Both the position numbers and the translations under genes were made by a program. Below are positions 22,546 to 31,930 of a stretch of DNA of 64,000 nt, piece by piece; within the stretch, counting starts at the first letter, position 1; each line of letters starts with the position of its first letter. The notes beneath the pieces are model-generated. The model saw only the letters and a program-made list of their open reading frames with translations. It searched no databases and was not told the DNA's origin. The stretch is taken from contig NC_030817.1 of assembly GCF_001704415.2 (NCBI RefSeq), positions 52,251,550-52,315,549 of the forward strand. Reading direction: 5' to 3'. Source of the stretch: Capra hircus (lineage: Eukaryota; Chordata; Mammalia; Artiodactyla; Bovidae).

Positions 22546-24180
22546 AGAGCAGAAGATATTAAGAAGAGGTGCCAAGAATACACAGAAGAACTACACAAAA
22601 AAGATCTTCATGACCCAGATAATCACGAAGGGGTGATCACTCACACTCACCTAGAGCTGGACATCCTAGAATGTGAGGTCAGGTGGGCCTTAGAAAGCAT
22701 CACTATGAACAAAGCTAGTGGAGGTGATGAAATTCCAGTTGAGCTGTGTCAAATCCTAAAAGATGATGCTGTGAAAGTGCTGCACTCAATATGCCAGCAA
22801 ATTTGGAAAACTCAGCAGTGGCCACAGGACTGGAAAAGGTCAGTTTTCATTCCAATCCCAAAGAAAGGCAATGCCAAAGAATGCTCAAACTACCACACAG
22901 TTGCACTCATCTCACATGCTAGGAAAGTAATGCTCGGAATTCTCCAAGCCAGTCTTCAGCAATACATGGACCGTGAACTTCCAGATCTTCCAGCTGGTTG
23001 TAGAAAAGGCAGAGGAACCAGAGATCAAATTGCCAACATCTGCTGGATCATGGAAAAAGCAAGATAATTCCAGAAAAATATCTATTTCTGCTTTATTGAC
23101 TATGCCAAAGCCTTTGACTGTGTGGATCACAATAAGCTGTGGAAAATTCTGAGAGAGATGGGAGTACCAGACCACCTGACCTGCCTCTTGAGAAACCTGT
23201 ATGCAGGTCAGGAAGCAACAGTTAGAACTGGACATGGAACAACAGACTGGTTTCAAATAGGAAAAGGAGTACGTCAAGGCTGTATATTGTCATCGTGCTG
23301 ATTTAACTTATATGCGGAGTACATCATGAGAAATGCTGGACTGGATGAAGCACAAGCTGGAATCAAGATTGCCAGGAGAAATATCAATAACCTCAGATAT
23401 GCAGATGACACCACCCTTATGGCAGAAAGTGAAGAAGATCTAAAGAGCCTCTTGGTGAAAGTGAAGGAGGAGAGTGAAAAAGTTGGCTTAAAGCTCAACA
23501 TTCAGAAAACAAAGATCATGGCATCTAGTCCCATCACTTCATGGGAAATAGATGGGGAAACAGTGAAAACAGTGTCAGACTTTATTTTGGGGGGCTCCAA
23601 AATTACTGCAGATGGTGACTGCGGCCATGAAATTAAAAGACGCTTACTCCTTGGAAGGGAAGTTATGACCAACCTAGGTAGCATATTCAAAAGCAGAGAC
23701 ATTACTTTGCCAACAAAGGTCCGTCTAGTCAAGGCTATGGTTTTTCCAGTGGTCGTGTATGGATGTGAGAGTTGGGCTGTGAAGAAAGCTGAGAATGGAA
23801 GAATTGATGCTTTTGAACTGTGGTGGTGGAGAAGGCTCTTGAGAGTCCCTTGGACTGCAAGGAGATGCAACCAGTCCATTCTGAAGAAGATCAGTTCTGG
23901 ATGTTCATTGGAAGGACTGATGCTGAAGCTGAAACTTCAATACTTTGGCCACCTCATGCAAAGAGTTGACTCATTGGAAAAGACCCTGATGTTGGGAAAG
24001 ATTGAGGGCAGGAGAAGAGGACAACAGATGATGAGATGGTGGGATGGCATCACTGAGTCAATGGACATGAATTTGGGTAAACTCCAGGAGTAGATGATGG
24101 ATAGGGAGGCCTGGTGTGCTGCGATTCATGGGGTCGCAAAGAGTTGGACACGACTGAGCAACTGAACTGAACTGAACATG
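22546..24180 (+). mobile_element. BovB (RTE) copy, 5'-truncated, RT nearly open
   Basis: About 1.6 kb covering the linker, reverse transcriptase and 3' end. One frame runs from about 22546 to the natural stop TGA 24163-24165 and is broken by only three in-frame stops: TAA 23065-23067, TGA 23299-23301 (in the SSC-FNLYAEY segment, a Leu codon in the consensus) and TAG 24091-24093. It shows the RT motifs FIDYAKAFD, the QGC-ILS block and the catalytic LRYADDTTLM near 23390-23420. The tail is ACTGAACTGAAC. The endonuclease is absent, so it cannot move on its own. Confidence 0.95.
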
Positions 24181-24195
24181 AGGGTGAATATAACT

Positions 24196-24522
24196 TAAAA
24201 ATATTTGTTTATGTATTTGTTTATAGTCGTGCTGAGTCTTCATTGCGTAGGTTTTCTCTAGTTGTATTGAGCGGGGCTACTCTCTAGTTGTGGTGTGTGG
24301 GTTTCTCATTGCGGTGGTTTCTCTCGTTGCAGAGTACAGGCTCTAGGGTGCACAGGCTTAGAAGTTGCAGCCTGTGGGCCCTAGAATGCATGGGCTTCAG
24401 TAGTTGTGGTGCATGGACTTAGTTGCCCCAAGGCATGTGGGATCTTCCCAGACCAGGGATTGACCCATGTCCCCTGCGTTGGCAGGTGGATTCTTAACCA
24501 CTGGACCACTTGGGAAGTCCCT
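24196..24522 (-). mobile_element. CHR-type SINE, antisense (long form)
   Basis: Contains GTGCTGAGTCTTCATTGCG, GGGGCTACTCTCTAGTTG and ends CTGGACCACTTGGGAAGTCC. AATATAACTTAAA on the left and AATGTAACTTTA on the right look like a worn target duplication. Confidence 0.9.
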
Positions 24523-24716
24523 AAATGTAACTTTATGAGTTAGTGTTTTCTACCCATGCATTTTTGTTCATATGGTTAGTTGGCCACTTACTGCGTCGTT
24601 TCAAAGTTGCTTTAGATGTCTACTGTTTCTGTAGGATAGAAAGCTCTTCAGGGAGAGGATTTTTGTTGTATCTGTCTAGGTTAGTTGACTATACAGTAGA
24701 TGCCAAATGTCTCTTT

Positions 24717-24986
24717 GTTGTTGTTCAGTGACTCAGTCTTGTCTGACTCTGCGACCCCATGGACTGCAGCACACTCGGCTTCCCTGTCCTTCACCATTTC
24801 CTGAAGCTTGCTCAAACTCGTGTCCATTGAGTCAGTGATGCCATCTAACTGTCTCATTCTCTGTCATCGCCTTCTGCTCCTGTCTTCAGTCTTTCCCAGC
24901 ATCAAGTTCTTTTCTAGTGGGTTGACTCTTCGCATCAGGTGGCCAAAGTATTGGAGCTTCAGCATCAGTCCTTCCAATGAATGTCT
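24717..24986 (-). mobile_element. BovB 3' end, antisense
   Basis: Begins TTGTTCAGTGACTCAGTC and continues through CATCAGGTGGCCAAAGTATT to TCCTTCCAATGAATG. It faces the 3' end of the sense BovB at 22546-24180. Confidence 0.92.
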
Positions 24987-26019
24987 CTTAGGTTGGGTTA
25001 TTCTATAGATTAGTATCTCAACTAAGATATTTTACAACTTTAAAGTTGTAAAGATTCTGTGATTCTGAATATTTCACACTGGCCTAATTTTTGTAGTTTA
25101 AATGACAGAAATTATTTTCTTTAATACTGAAGAGATCTTTTGGCATCGTAGCTTGTTTGGCATGGAACACTTTTTTTTCTTAAATGTAATTTGTTTAAAT
25201 TCAAAGTTATTTGTCTAGGAAAGGGAAAAGTTCACATTTTGAAACTCTAAAAATAACATACTGGATAGATGATGCCAAAACAATGGTTTCAATCAGAAAA
25301 CCGTTTCTCAATCCAGCATCTAAATGAGAACTAACTACTGAATCTTATCATAGTTACTAGGCTTTCACTGTTTTAAGGCAATTAACAGCAGTATTGAGAA
25401 ACCTAAGTAATGAAATATTTTTAAAACCTCTAATTTTTTCAGATGTCTGATGCATTGTGATGATCAAATGTTCCTTATATACACCTGATGTAATATAAAT
25501 GATCATATCTTATAATACAGCAAAGTTTTAATGAAAAGTATCATTTCATTCTCTTAGTAGATAGATAAATTCACCCAAATCAGATCCCGTTGATCATGTA
25601 TTATTCTATTAAGATTATTTTAAAGATAATGCTCTTAATTTGCTATGGAATTTACTAAATTTGCTGAGATAAATTTCCTAGGATAGTTTTCTGTACAGTT
25701 CTAGGGAGAAGTACAAGATTGACTTAAGTCTGTTGAAGGAACTATCTTGTTTCTATAAAAGTGGTTTTTCAAACTTGAGATGCAGATATGGGGTGAGAAA
25801 ACTTCAGGAAACTTGACTCTAGCATGTACGCACGCATGTTGATCTATCCAGCAGGGCTTATGGTATTAAGTTCAAAAGCATTTTGATTCTTGATTCTTTT
25901 CTCCTTATTTTGAGACATCTCCTGTTTCTATAATATGTAAGATATTTAATAATATAATTGATCAGCATGTCAGCATAATTTTTGATCCCTTTGGTAACTT
26001 AATAATAAGATTTGTGTAT
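24987..26019. other. Intron 1 end, AT-rich, nothing assigned
   Basis: About 1 kb of AT-rich unique-looking DNA before the SINE that precedes exon 2. No coding match. Confidence 0.5.
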
Positions 26020-26238
26020 ATGTATGTGTTAGTCACTTAGTCATGTCTGACGCTTTGCGACCCCATGGACTATAGCCCACCAGGCTCCTCTGTCCATGGA
26101 ATTCTCCGGGCAAGAATACCTCCAGGCAAGTGGGTTGCCATTCCCTTCTCCAGGGAATCTTCCCTACCCAAGAACTGAACCTGGGTCTCCAGCATTGCAG
26201 GCAGATTCTTTATTGTCTGAGCCACCAGGGAAATCCCC
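26020..26238 (-). mobile_element. Bov-tA SINE just before FAM81A exon 2
   Basis: Antisense Bov-tA with the tRNA-like head on the right (ending in the complement of GGATTTCCCTGGTGGCTCAG). It ends only about 60 bases before the exon 2 acceptor AG (26297-26298), so the region that should hold the branch point is squeezed between SINE and exon. Confidence 0.9.
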
Positions 26239-26298
26239 AAGGTCATTTATGTTCTAGATATAAACTGTTAAATAATTTAATGCTTATTTTTTCAACAG

Positions 26299-26384
26299 AT
26301 GTGAATTATTAGAAAGAAAATGGCCCAACGGAGCACTGTATTTCCTTCTCTTGTCACCGAGGAAAGGTATAATATATGGAAAAT
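26299..26384 (+). other. FAM81A: FAM81A exon 2, 5' leader part
   Basis: The acceptor is a T-rich tract ending TTTTTTCAACAG at 26298. The exon opens with ATGTGA, a start codon directly followed by a stop. A second ATG at 26320 has A at -3 and G at +4, a strong context. Both lie upstream of the main start and in other frames. The stop of an exon 1-derived ORF (26310-26312) also falls here. The leader thus carries several possible brakes on translation. Confidence 0.75.
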
Positions 26385-26394
26385 ATGCATCTAA
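26320..26394 (+). other. Upstream ORF overlapping the FAM81A start
   Basis: From ATG 26320-26322 the frame runs 24 codons, beginning MAQRSTVFPSL, and stops at TAA 26392-26394. It is +2 relative to the main frame and passes over the main ATG at 26385, so ribosomes that translate it cannot start at that ATG. They could resume at the in-frame Met codon at 27478 in exon 3. Its start context is better than that of the main ATG, which has A at -3 but C at +4. Confidence 0.6.
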
Positions 26395-26395
26395 G
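26385..26395 (+). CDS. FAM81A: FAM81A coding exon 2 (first four codons)
   Basis: ATG CAT CTA AG followed by the donor GTATAC at 26396. Joined to exon 3 at 27465 the split codon reads AGG and the protein begins MHLRRVRTMPRHS, as I recall for mammalian FAM81A. The short coding piece explains why it appears in no long open frame. The alternative is translation from the Met at 27478, eight codons further on, which an overlapping upstream ORF would favour. The reading frame and splice phase both support this exon. Confidence 0.85.
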
Positions 26396-26776
26396 GTATA
26401 CTTTTTCTTTCCACCAATTCCATGAGGGCTGCTAGTGGGCATGAAGGCTTGCAGCTTCTTTGATATCCAATGATGACTTTTCTTAAGGGCAAGAGTAGTA
26501 CTGTCATGTCCCCTCTCCAGCTTCTGGCTTGTAGGACACTATGGGCCATTCAGTGATTGTGACTGGTGGGGATTTCACGGTAGCCCTGCATTATGCTTAT
26601 ACTTCTGATTAACAATAAAATGTACCTCTGGAGGCTTATGGGCTGATATCCCCACTAAAACTTTTAAATGAGAAGTTGCAAATTGGGTGTCCATAGGCCA
26701 AAACTGGCTCATAGAAGTAATACATTGTTTGGCCTGGATCATCTTAAATACTTTTTAAATGAGTTGTTAACATTTT
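26396..26776. other. Intron 2, left part, unassigned
   Basis: No gene or nameable repeat between the exon 2 donor and the CHR SINE. Confidence 0.5.
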
Positions 26777-26788
26777 AAAAATCAGGTG

Positions 26789-26911
26789 GGGACTTCCCTG
26801 GTGGTCCAATGGTTAAGACTCCATGCTTCTGATGCTAGGGGCATGGATTCGATCCCTGGTCGGGGAGCTAAGATCCCACATGCCTTGTGGCGTGGCCAAA
26901 AATAGATAAAT
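26789..26911 (+). mobile_element. CHR-type SINE in intron 2
   Basis: Head GGGACTTCCCTGGTGGTCC, body to GCGTGGCCAAAAATAG. A perfect 12-base duplication AAAAATCAGGTG flanks it (26777-26788 and 26912-26923). Confidence 0.95.
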
Positions 26912-26923
26912 AAAAATCAGGTG

Positions 26924-27464
26924 ACTTCACATACAAGCCTAAAATTCTTGGTTCTTCTTGAAATATCAGATGATCTGGAAAAAAAGAATCTGCATTCCCA
27001 AATGGTTACTCATAGGTGGAGCAGAATTGTGGCTCCCTTAGGTGAGGAATGCCCCTTTCAGTTTCCCAAAGTCCCTGACATGCCCTAGTGTATCCTGTGT
27101 GGTATGCTTCACTCATTTATATCCACAGCCTGACCGTTGGAGGCATTTGAGTTTGTAGCCTCTGCTTTAGGGGAAGGGGAAAGGAAAGCAGGTCCAGTGA
27201 TTTTGTTAATAAGCTTTGATCCTGCAGCCTCTTGCATTGGGAGGGCATGGAGCCTGCTACCAGCGCACTTGACTCTCTGTGGACCATTGATTAAAGCTAC
27301 TGCCTGTTTCACAAAGAAAACTCTTTGGGGCAGAAACTGCTTCAAATCTTCATTTAGCTTGTAAGGATAGATAATTTGCCTTTCCTGGGAAGTCTTGAAT
27401 CTGGCTTTAAAAATGATTTTTTTCCCAACTGACAACCCTAGTAATGTGGGGCTCCCTTCTGCAG
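26924..27464. other. Intron 2, right part
   Basis: Unique-looking; contains the acceptor region of exon 3. Open frames here on both strands have no domain. Confidence 0.5.
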
Positions 27465-27738
27465 GCGAGTTCGAACGATGCCCCGACACAGCCAGTCCCT
27501 GACCATGGCACCCTACTCATCCGTAAGCCTAGTGGAGCAACTGGAAGACAGGATCCTCTGCCACGAGAAAACCACGGCTGCCCTTGTGGAGCACGCCTTC
27601 CGGATCAAAGACGACATCGTCAGCAGCTTGCAGAAAATGCAGAACAAAGGGGGAGGCGACCGCTTGGCCAGGCTTTTCTTGGAGGAGCACATCAGAAACA
27701 TCACTGCCATAGTGAAGCAACTGAATCGGGATATCGAG
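27465..27738 (+). CDS. FAM81A: FAM81A coding exon 3
   Basis: The exon begins after CTTCTGCAG and ends at GATATCGAG before GTATGG, phase 0. It encodes residues about 4-95 (RVRTMPRHSQSL to LNRDIE). A possible alternative start, ATG 27478-27480 with A at -3, is residue 9. After a Ser/Thr-rich start, the segment is mostly helical: LVEQLEDRI, LVEHAFRIKDDIV and LFLEEHIRNITAIVKQL show hydrophobic residues at heptad-like spacing, fitting the coiled-coil nature of FAM81 proteins. A basic, glycine-rich link (QNKGGGDRLAR) breaks the helix near residues 63-73. The frame stays open past the donor to 27960, but the encoded tail is unlike FAM81A and is read as intron. Confidence 0.95.
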
Positions 27739-28489
27739 GTATGGCATGCGGAAGTGTGCTGCGTTCCCACAGACAGATCTGCCCCACACCTGATGACCCT
27801 CACAGGCATTTCTGCCATCAGACCACAGCCTTCTATCTTGTCCAGTCTTAATGATTGCCAAGGAAACGGCTTGAACAAATATATTAAGTGTATTCCAGTA
27901 TCTGGTAGCAGTTACTGTCAGTGTTACTTGGGTTTAATCTCTGTGTACCTTGCTGATTAGTAAATCACTTTGTTTTGTTTGGCTCTCAATGGAAAGAGAG
28001 GAGAACTCGTCAGATAGTTTCCCTGTAAAACCCTTCCTATCGTTGAAGACAGCTATTAAATCAATTACTAGGTCAGCCTTTGCTGCTTCAGATGAAATGT
28101 TTCTAGGTCATAATGATTATATATAATACAGTTGATTACTCAGACAATCTGGGGATTTGAATTGCTTCTCAGGCTCGCTTTTATTGCTCTATTTTTCTCT
28201 GAAATGAGCCCAAGAAAAGGCCAATATTGTCTATTTTTAGAGTTTGTAAATTTACTGCTGTTTATTGAGCAATCACAGGGACCACAGAATTTAATTCAGA
28301 AAGCTTAAGATCATTTAGGGCCTGGGCTGACATCACTGAACAATGTCAGTATCTTACACATGTAGTTTGAAAATATACGAATAAAAGGTATATGGCTAGA
28401 TTAAGGAAAACCTTTGTCTTATATCATGGAGATTGTATTTTAATTATGCTTCCTGAAATCAAGACTTTTTTTTTTCAGTTTCAGGTTTG
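27739..28489. other. Start of intron 3, unassigned
   Basis: No repeat named and no gene. The exon 3 frame happens to stay open to 27960. Confidence 0.5.
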
Positions 28490-28882
28490 TATTTATTTAT
28501 TTTAAGAGCTTTACTGAAGTACAATTTAAAAGCCACAGAAGTCTACCCATTGTAAGTGTACAATTCAATGATTTGTAGTAAATTAATAGAATTAATGTTG
28601 TGCATCCATCAACACAGTTCAGCTATAGAACATTTCAATCACTCCCCAAATTTCTATCAGCCTGTTTGCAGGTAATCCTTCCTTCTACCCCAGACCCAGG
28701 CAGCCACTAGTGTGCTTTCTGTCTCTATAGATAATTTGTCTTTTCTGGACATTTCATATGAACAGAATCTTACAATATGAAGTCTTTCGCACCCAGCTTC
28801 TTTCACATAGCATAATCTTTTTGAGGTGCAACCATGCTCTAGCACGTATCAGTATTTCATTTCTCTTTATGTCTGAGTGGTA

Positions 28883-29098
28883 TCCTATTGGACTTTCCTG
28901 GTGGCTCAGTGGTAAAGAGTCTGCCTGCAATGCAGGAGACCTAGGTTCGACCTCTGGGTTCAATCCCTGGGTCGGGGAGATCCCCTGGAGACGGAAATGG
29001 CAACCCACTCCACTATTCCTGCCTGGGGAATCCCATAGACAGAGGAGCCTGGCAGGCTACAGTCTGTGGGATTGCAAGAGTTGGAAATGACTTAGCGA
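28883..29098 (+). mobile_element. Bov-tA SINE
   Basis: Head GGACTTTCCTGGTGGCTCAG; ends GAAATGACTTAGCGACTG. It contains a small internal duplication around GGTTCGACC/GGTTCAATCC. Confidence 0.92.
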
Positions 29099-29178
29099 CT
29101 GCTGCTGTTGCTAAGTCACTTCAGTCGTGTCTGACTCTGTGTGACCCCATAGACGGCAGCCCACCAGGCACCCCCAAG
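29099..29178 (-). mobile_element. Bov-A2 fragment, antisense, abutting Bov-tA
   Basis: GCTGCTGTTGCTAAGTCAC is the reverse of the CAG-tailed Bov-A2 end. It lies tail-to-tail with the preceding SINE; GTATCCTA occurs on both outer flanks of the pair. Confidence 0.85.
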
Positions 29179-29390
29179 CATACCTAATAGTATCCTAGTA
29201 TATGGCTATACAGCTTTCTGTTTTTCCACTTATCAGCTGATCGACATTTGGATTGTTTCCAGTTTTTAGCTGTTGTGACTAAAGGTATTGTGAACATGTG
29301 AACATGTCTTTGTATGGAGATATATTTTAATTTTTCTTGGGTAGATGACTATGTGTGGAATTGCTGGGTCTTGCAGTAAGCTTATGTTTA

Positions 29391-29682
29391 AGTTTTTTTT
29401 TTTTCAATTTTAATTTAATTTTAATTTTTACTTTATTTTACTTTACAATACTATATTGGTTTTGCCATACATTGACATGAATCCGCCACGGGTGTACATG
29501 AGTTCCCAATCATGAACCCCCCTCCCACCCCATATCATCTCTCTGAATCATCCCCGTGCACCAGCCCCAAGCATCTTGTATCCTGTATTGAACATAGACT
29601 GGCTATTTGTTTCTTACATGATAGTATACATGTTTCAATGCCATTCTCCCAAATCATCCCACTCTCTCCCTTTTCCAAAGTG
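29391..29682 (-). mobile_element. Young ruminant L1 3' end, antisense
   Basis: Starts with a T run and TTTACAATACTATATTGG, then CCATACATTGACATGAATCC and GTGTACATGAGTTCCCAA, the reverse of the bovine L1 3' UTR. It is truncated after about 290 bases and sits within the older L1. Confidence 0.88.
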
Positions 29683-29917
29683 GCTATGCCATTTTACAAT
29701 CCCACCGGGAATGTGTGAGGATTCCAGTTTCACTACTTCATCCCCAGCACTTGCTATCATCTCTCTTTTTGATAATAGTCATTATCGTGGCCTTGTGATG
29801 GTATTTCATTGTGCTATTAATTTGCATTTCCCTAATAACTAATGATGTTTTCATGTCCTTATTAGTCATTTGTGTGTCTTCTTTGGTGAAGTGTCTACCC
29901 AAGTCTTCTGCCCATTT

Positions 29918-30272
29918 TTTAAAATTATTTTTTATTGTGGTAAGATATTTATCATTTTAACCATTTTAAAGTGTGCAGTTCATTCACATTAGTTACATTC
30001 ACAGTGTTACATGCAAACCATCACCTCTGTCGATTTTCAAAACTTTTTGATTATCCCAAACAGAAACTCTGTTCCCAGTAAACAATAACTCTCCATTGTA
30101 CTTTCACCTCAGCCTGGATAACTTGTATTCTGCTTTCTGTCCCTATTCTAGGTATATCACATAAGTGCAATCATACAGTATTTGTCCTTTTGTGTCTCTG
30201 TCATTTCACTTATCATAATGATTTCCAGATTAATCTATGTTGTAACATGTGTCAGAACCCATTTTTTAAATT
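29918..30272 (-). mobile_element. L1M 3' end, antisense, nested
   Basis: Reads TTTTTATTGTGGTAAGATA, AACAATAACTCTCCATTG and ATCATACAGTATTTGTCC, an L1M-type 3' UTR. The older L1 ORF2 text stops before it and resumes after it. Confidence 0.78.
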
Positions 30273-31477
30273 AGGTCATTTGTTTTATTATTGAATTGTA
30301 AGATTTCTTTGTATATTACAGATACAGGTCCCATATCAGATAGGAGATTTGCAAAATATTTTCTTCCATTCTGTAGCTTCTATTTTCATTCTCCCAGTGG
30401 TGTCTTTTGAAGCACAAATTTTAATGAAGTCCAACTTACAAGTTTTTTTAAAAAAATGGTTTATATTTTTGGTGGTATGTCTTGAGAACTGTTTGCTTAA
30501 CCCAAGGTCAAGGCTTTTGTGCTCTGTTTTCTTCAAAAGTTGATTTTAGTTTTTACCTTCAGGTCTGTGAGTTACTTTGAGTTAATTTTCATGTAATTTT
30601 CATGTATAAAGTGAGGTTAAAGATCTAAGTTAATTTTTTTTATATGGATATCCAAGAAAAATCTGTCATTTTCCCCTTTGCCCCTTTGTCAAAAATGAAT
30701 GGATCATAAAATTTAAGGGTTAATTTCTGAATGCCATTGAGTGTATGGCTTTCCTATGCCAATACCACATTGCCTTAATTTTTAGCTTAAGAGTACATTT
30801 TGAAATCATACAGTGTAAGCCCTCCAACTTTGCTCTTGTCAAAATTGTCTCAGCTATTCTAGGTCCTTTGTATTTCCTTATAAATTTTAGGATTAGCTCT
30901 ATTAAAAACTCTGCCGAGATATTGGCAGAGATTGCTTTGAATGTATAGATCGGTTTGGGGAGAATTTCTGTCTTAATATTGAGCCTTCAGTGTTTCAAAG
31001 CATCAGCTCTTGGTTTTATTTTTTTCATATTTGCTTTTTTGTTTTCTATTTCATTGTTTTCAACTCTAGGTTGTTTCATTTTTCTCTGCTTATTTTAAGT
31101 TAGTTTGCTTTTCTAGTTTCTTCAGGTAGAAGCTTAGGGAATAGGTTTGAGATCTTTCTTCTTTTCTGATAATGGTGTTTAAAGCCATAATGTGGCCTCT
31201 GAGCACTGCTTTGGCTGCTTCCATGAGTTTTGATATGTTGTGGTTTTGTTTTCATTCGGTTTAAAGTATCATAAAATTTACCATGTGATTTCTTTTTTTG
31301 ATACATGTGTTACTTAGAAGTATGTTATTTAATTTCTGAATGTTTGGGGTTTCCCTATATTTAGGGGATATTTTGTGGATTTCTAATTTAATGTGGGCAG
31401 AGAACAACTTTGTATATCTTTAATCTCTTTAAATTTATTTAGACTTTTTTTTAAAGGTTTTTTTGATGTGCATCTTT

Positions 31478-31644
31478 TTTTTTTTGAAGTCTTTATTGAA
31501 TTTGTTACAATATTGCTTCTGTTTTATGTTTTGGGTTTTTTGGCTGCAAGGCATGTGAGATCTTAGCTCCCTGATTAGGGATCAAACCTGCACCCCCTGC
31601 ATTGAAAGGTGAAGTCTTAACCACTGGACCACCAGGGAAGTCCT
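31478..31644 (-). mobile_element. CHR-type SINE, antisense
   Basis: T-rich start, then GGCTGCAAGGCATGTGAG, and ends CTGGACCACCAGGGAAGTCC. Confidence 0.88.
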
Positions 31645-31930
31645 GAGACTTTTTTCCAGCTATTGAAGTGTCCAGTTTTTATTGTTGAATTGCCTATTGC
31701 TCCTTTCAGTTCTGTCAGTTTTGCTTCACGTATTCCAGGGCTTTGTTGTTACATGTGTATACATTTGTAATGTGTATATTTTCCTGATACAGTGATTCTT
31801 CTATCATTATAAGATGTCTGTCTTTATCTCTAGTAATATTTCTTGTCTTCATGTCTCTTTTGTCTGGTATTAATATAGCTATTCCAGCTCTTTATGACTA
31901 TTGTGTGCATAGTTGACTTCCTTTCCTGAG

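Larger units (their letters stand above)
28490..31930 (-). mobile_element. Old L1 in antisense, host of several later inserts
   Basis: Reads in reverse from 3' UTR (TTTACTGAAGTACAATTTAA, TGTACAATTCAATGATTTG) through ORF2 C-terminal sequence (TTGATCGACATTTGG-like, GTGGCTATGCC, TGAAGCACAAATTTT) to endonuclease-side sequence (TTTTGATATGTTGTGG, TGTCTGGTATTAATATAGC). Much of the RT core is missing near 30970, where ORF2 C-terminal sequence passes straight into sequence upstream of RT. Inserts: a Bov-tA/Bov-A2 block, a younger L1 3' end, another L1 3' end and a CHR SINE. All coding frames are destroyed. Confidence 0.8.

Noticed and set aside
22444..24093. Host reverse transcriptase gene
   Set aside because: The frames are BovB RT sequence with in-frame stops, a truncated 5' end and a BovB tail.
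27739..27960. Extension of FAM81A exon 3 by 73 codons
   Set aside because: A donor at 27739 joins in phase to exon 4 and keeps the known protein. The extension has no likeness to FAM81A and is best read as chance openness of intron 3; a retained-intron transcript remains possible.
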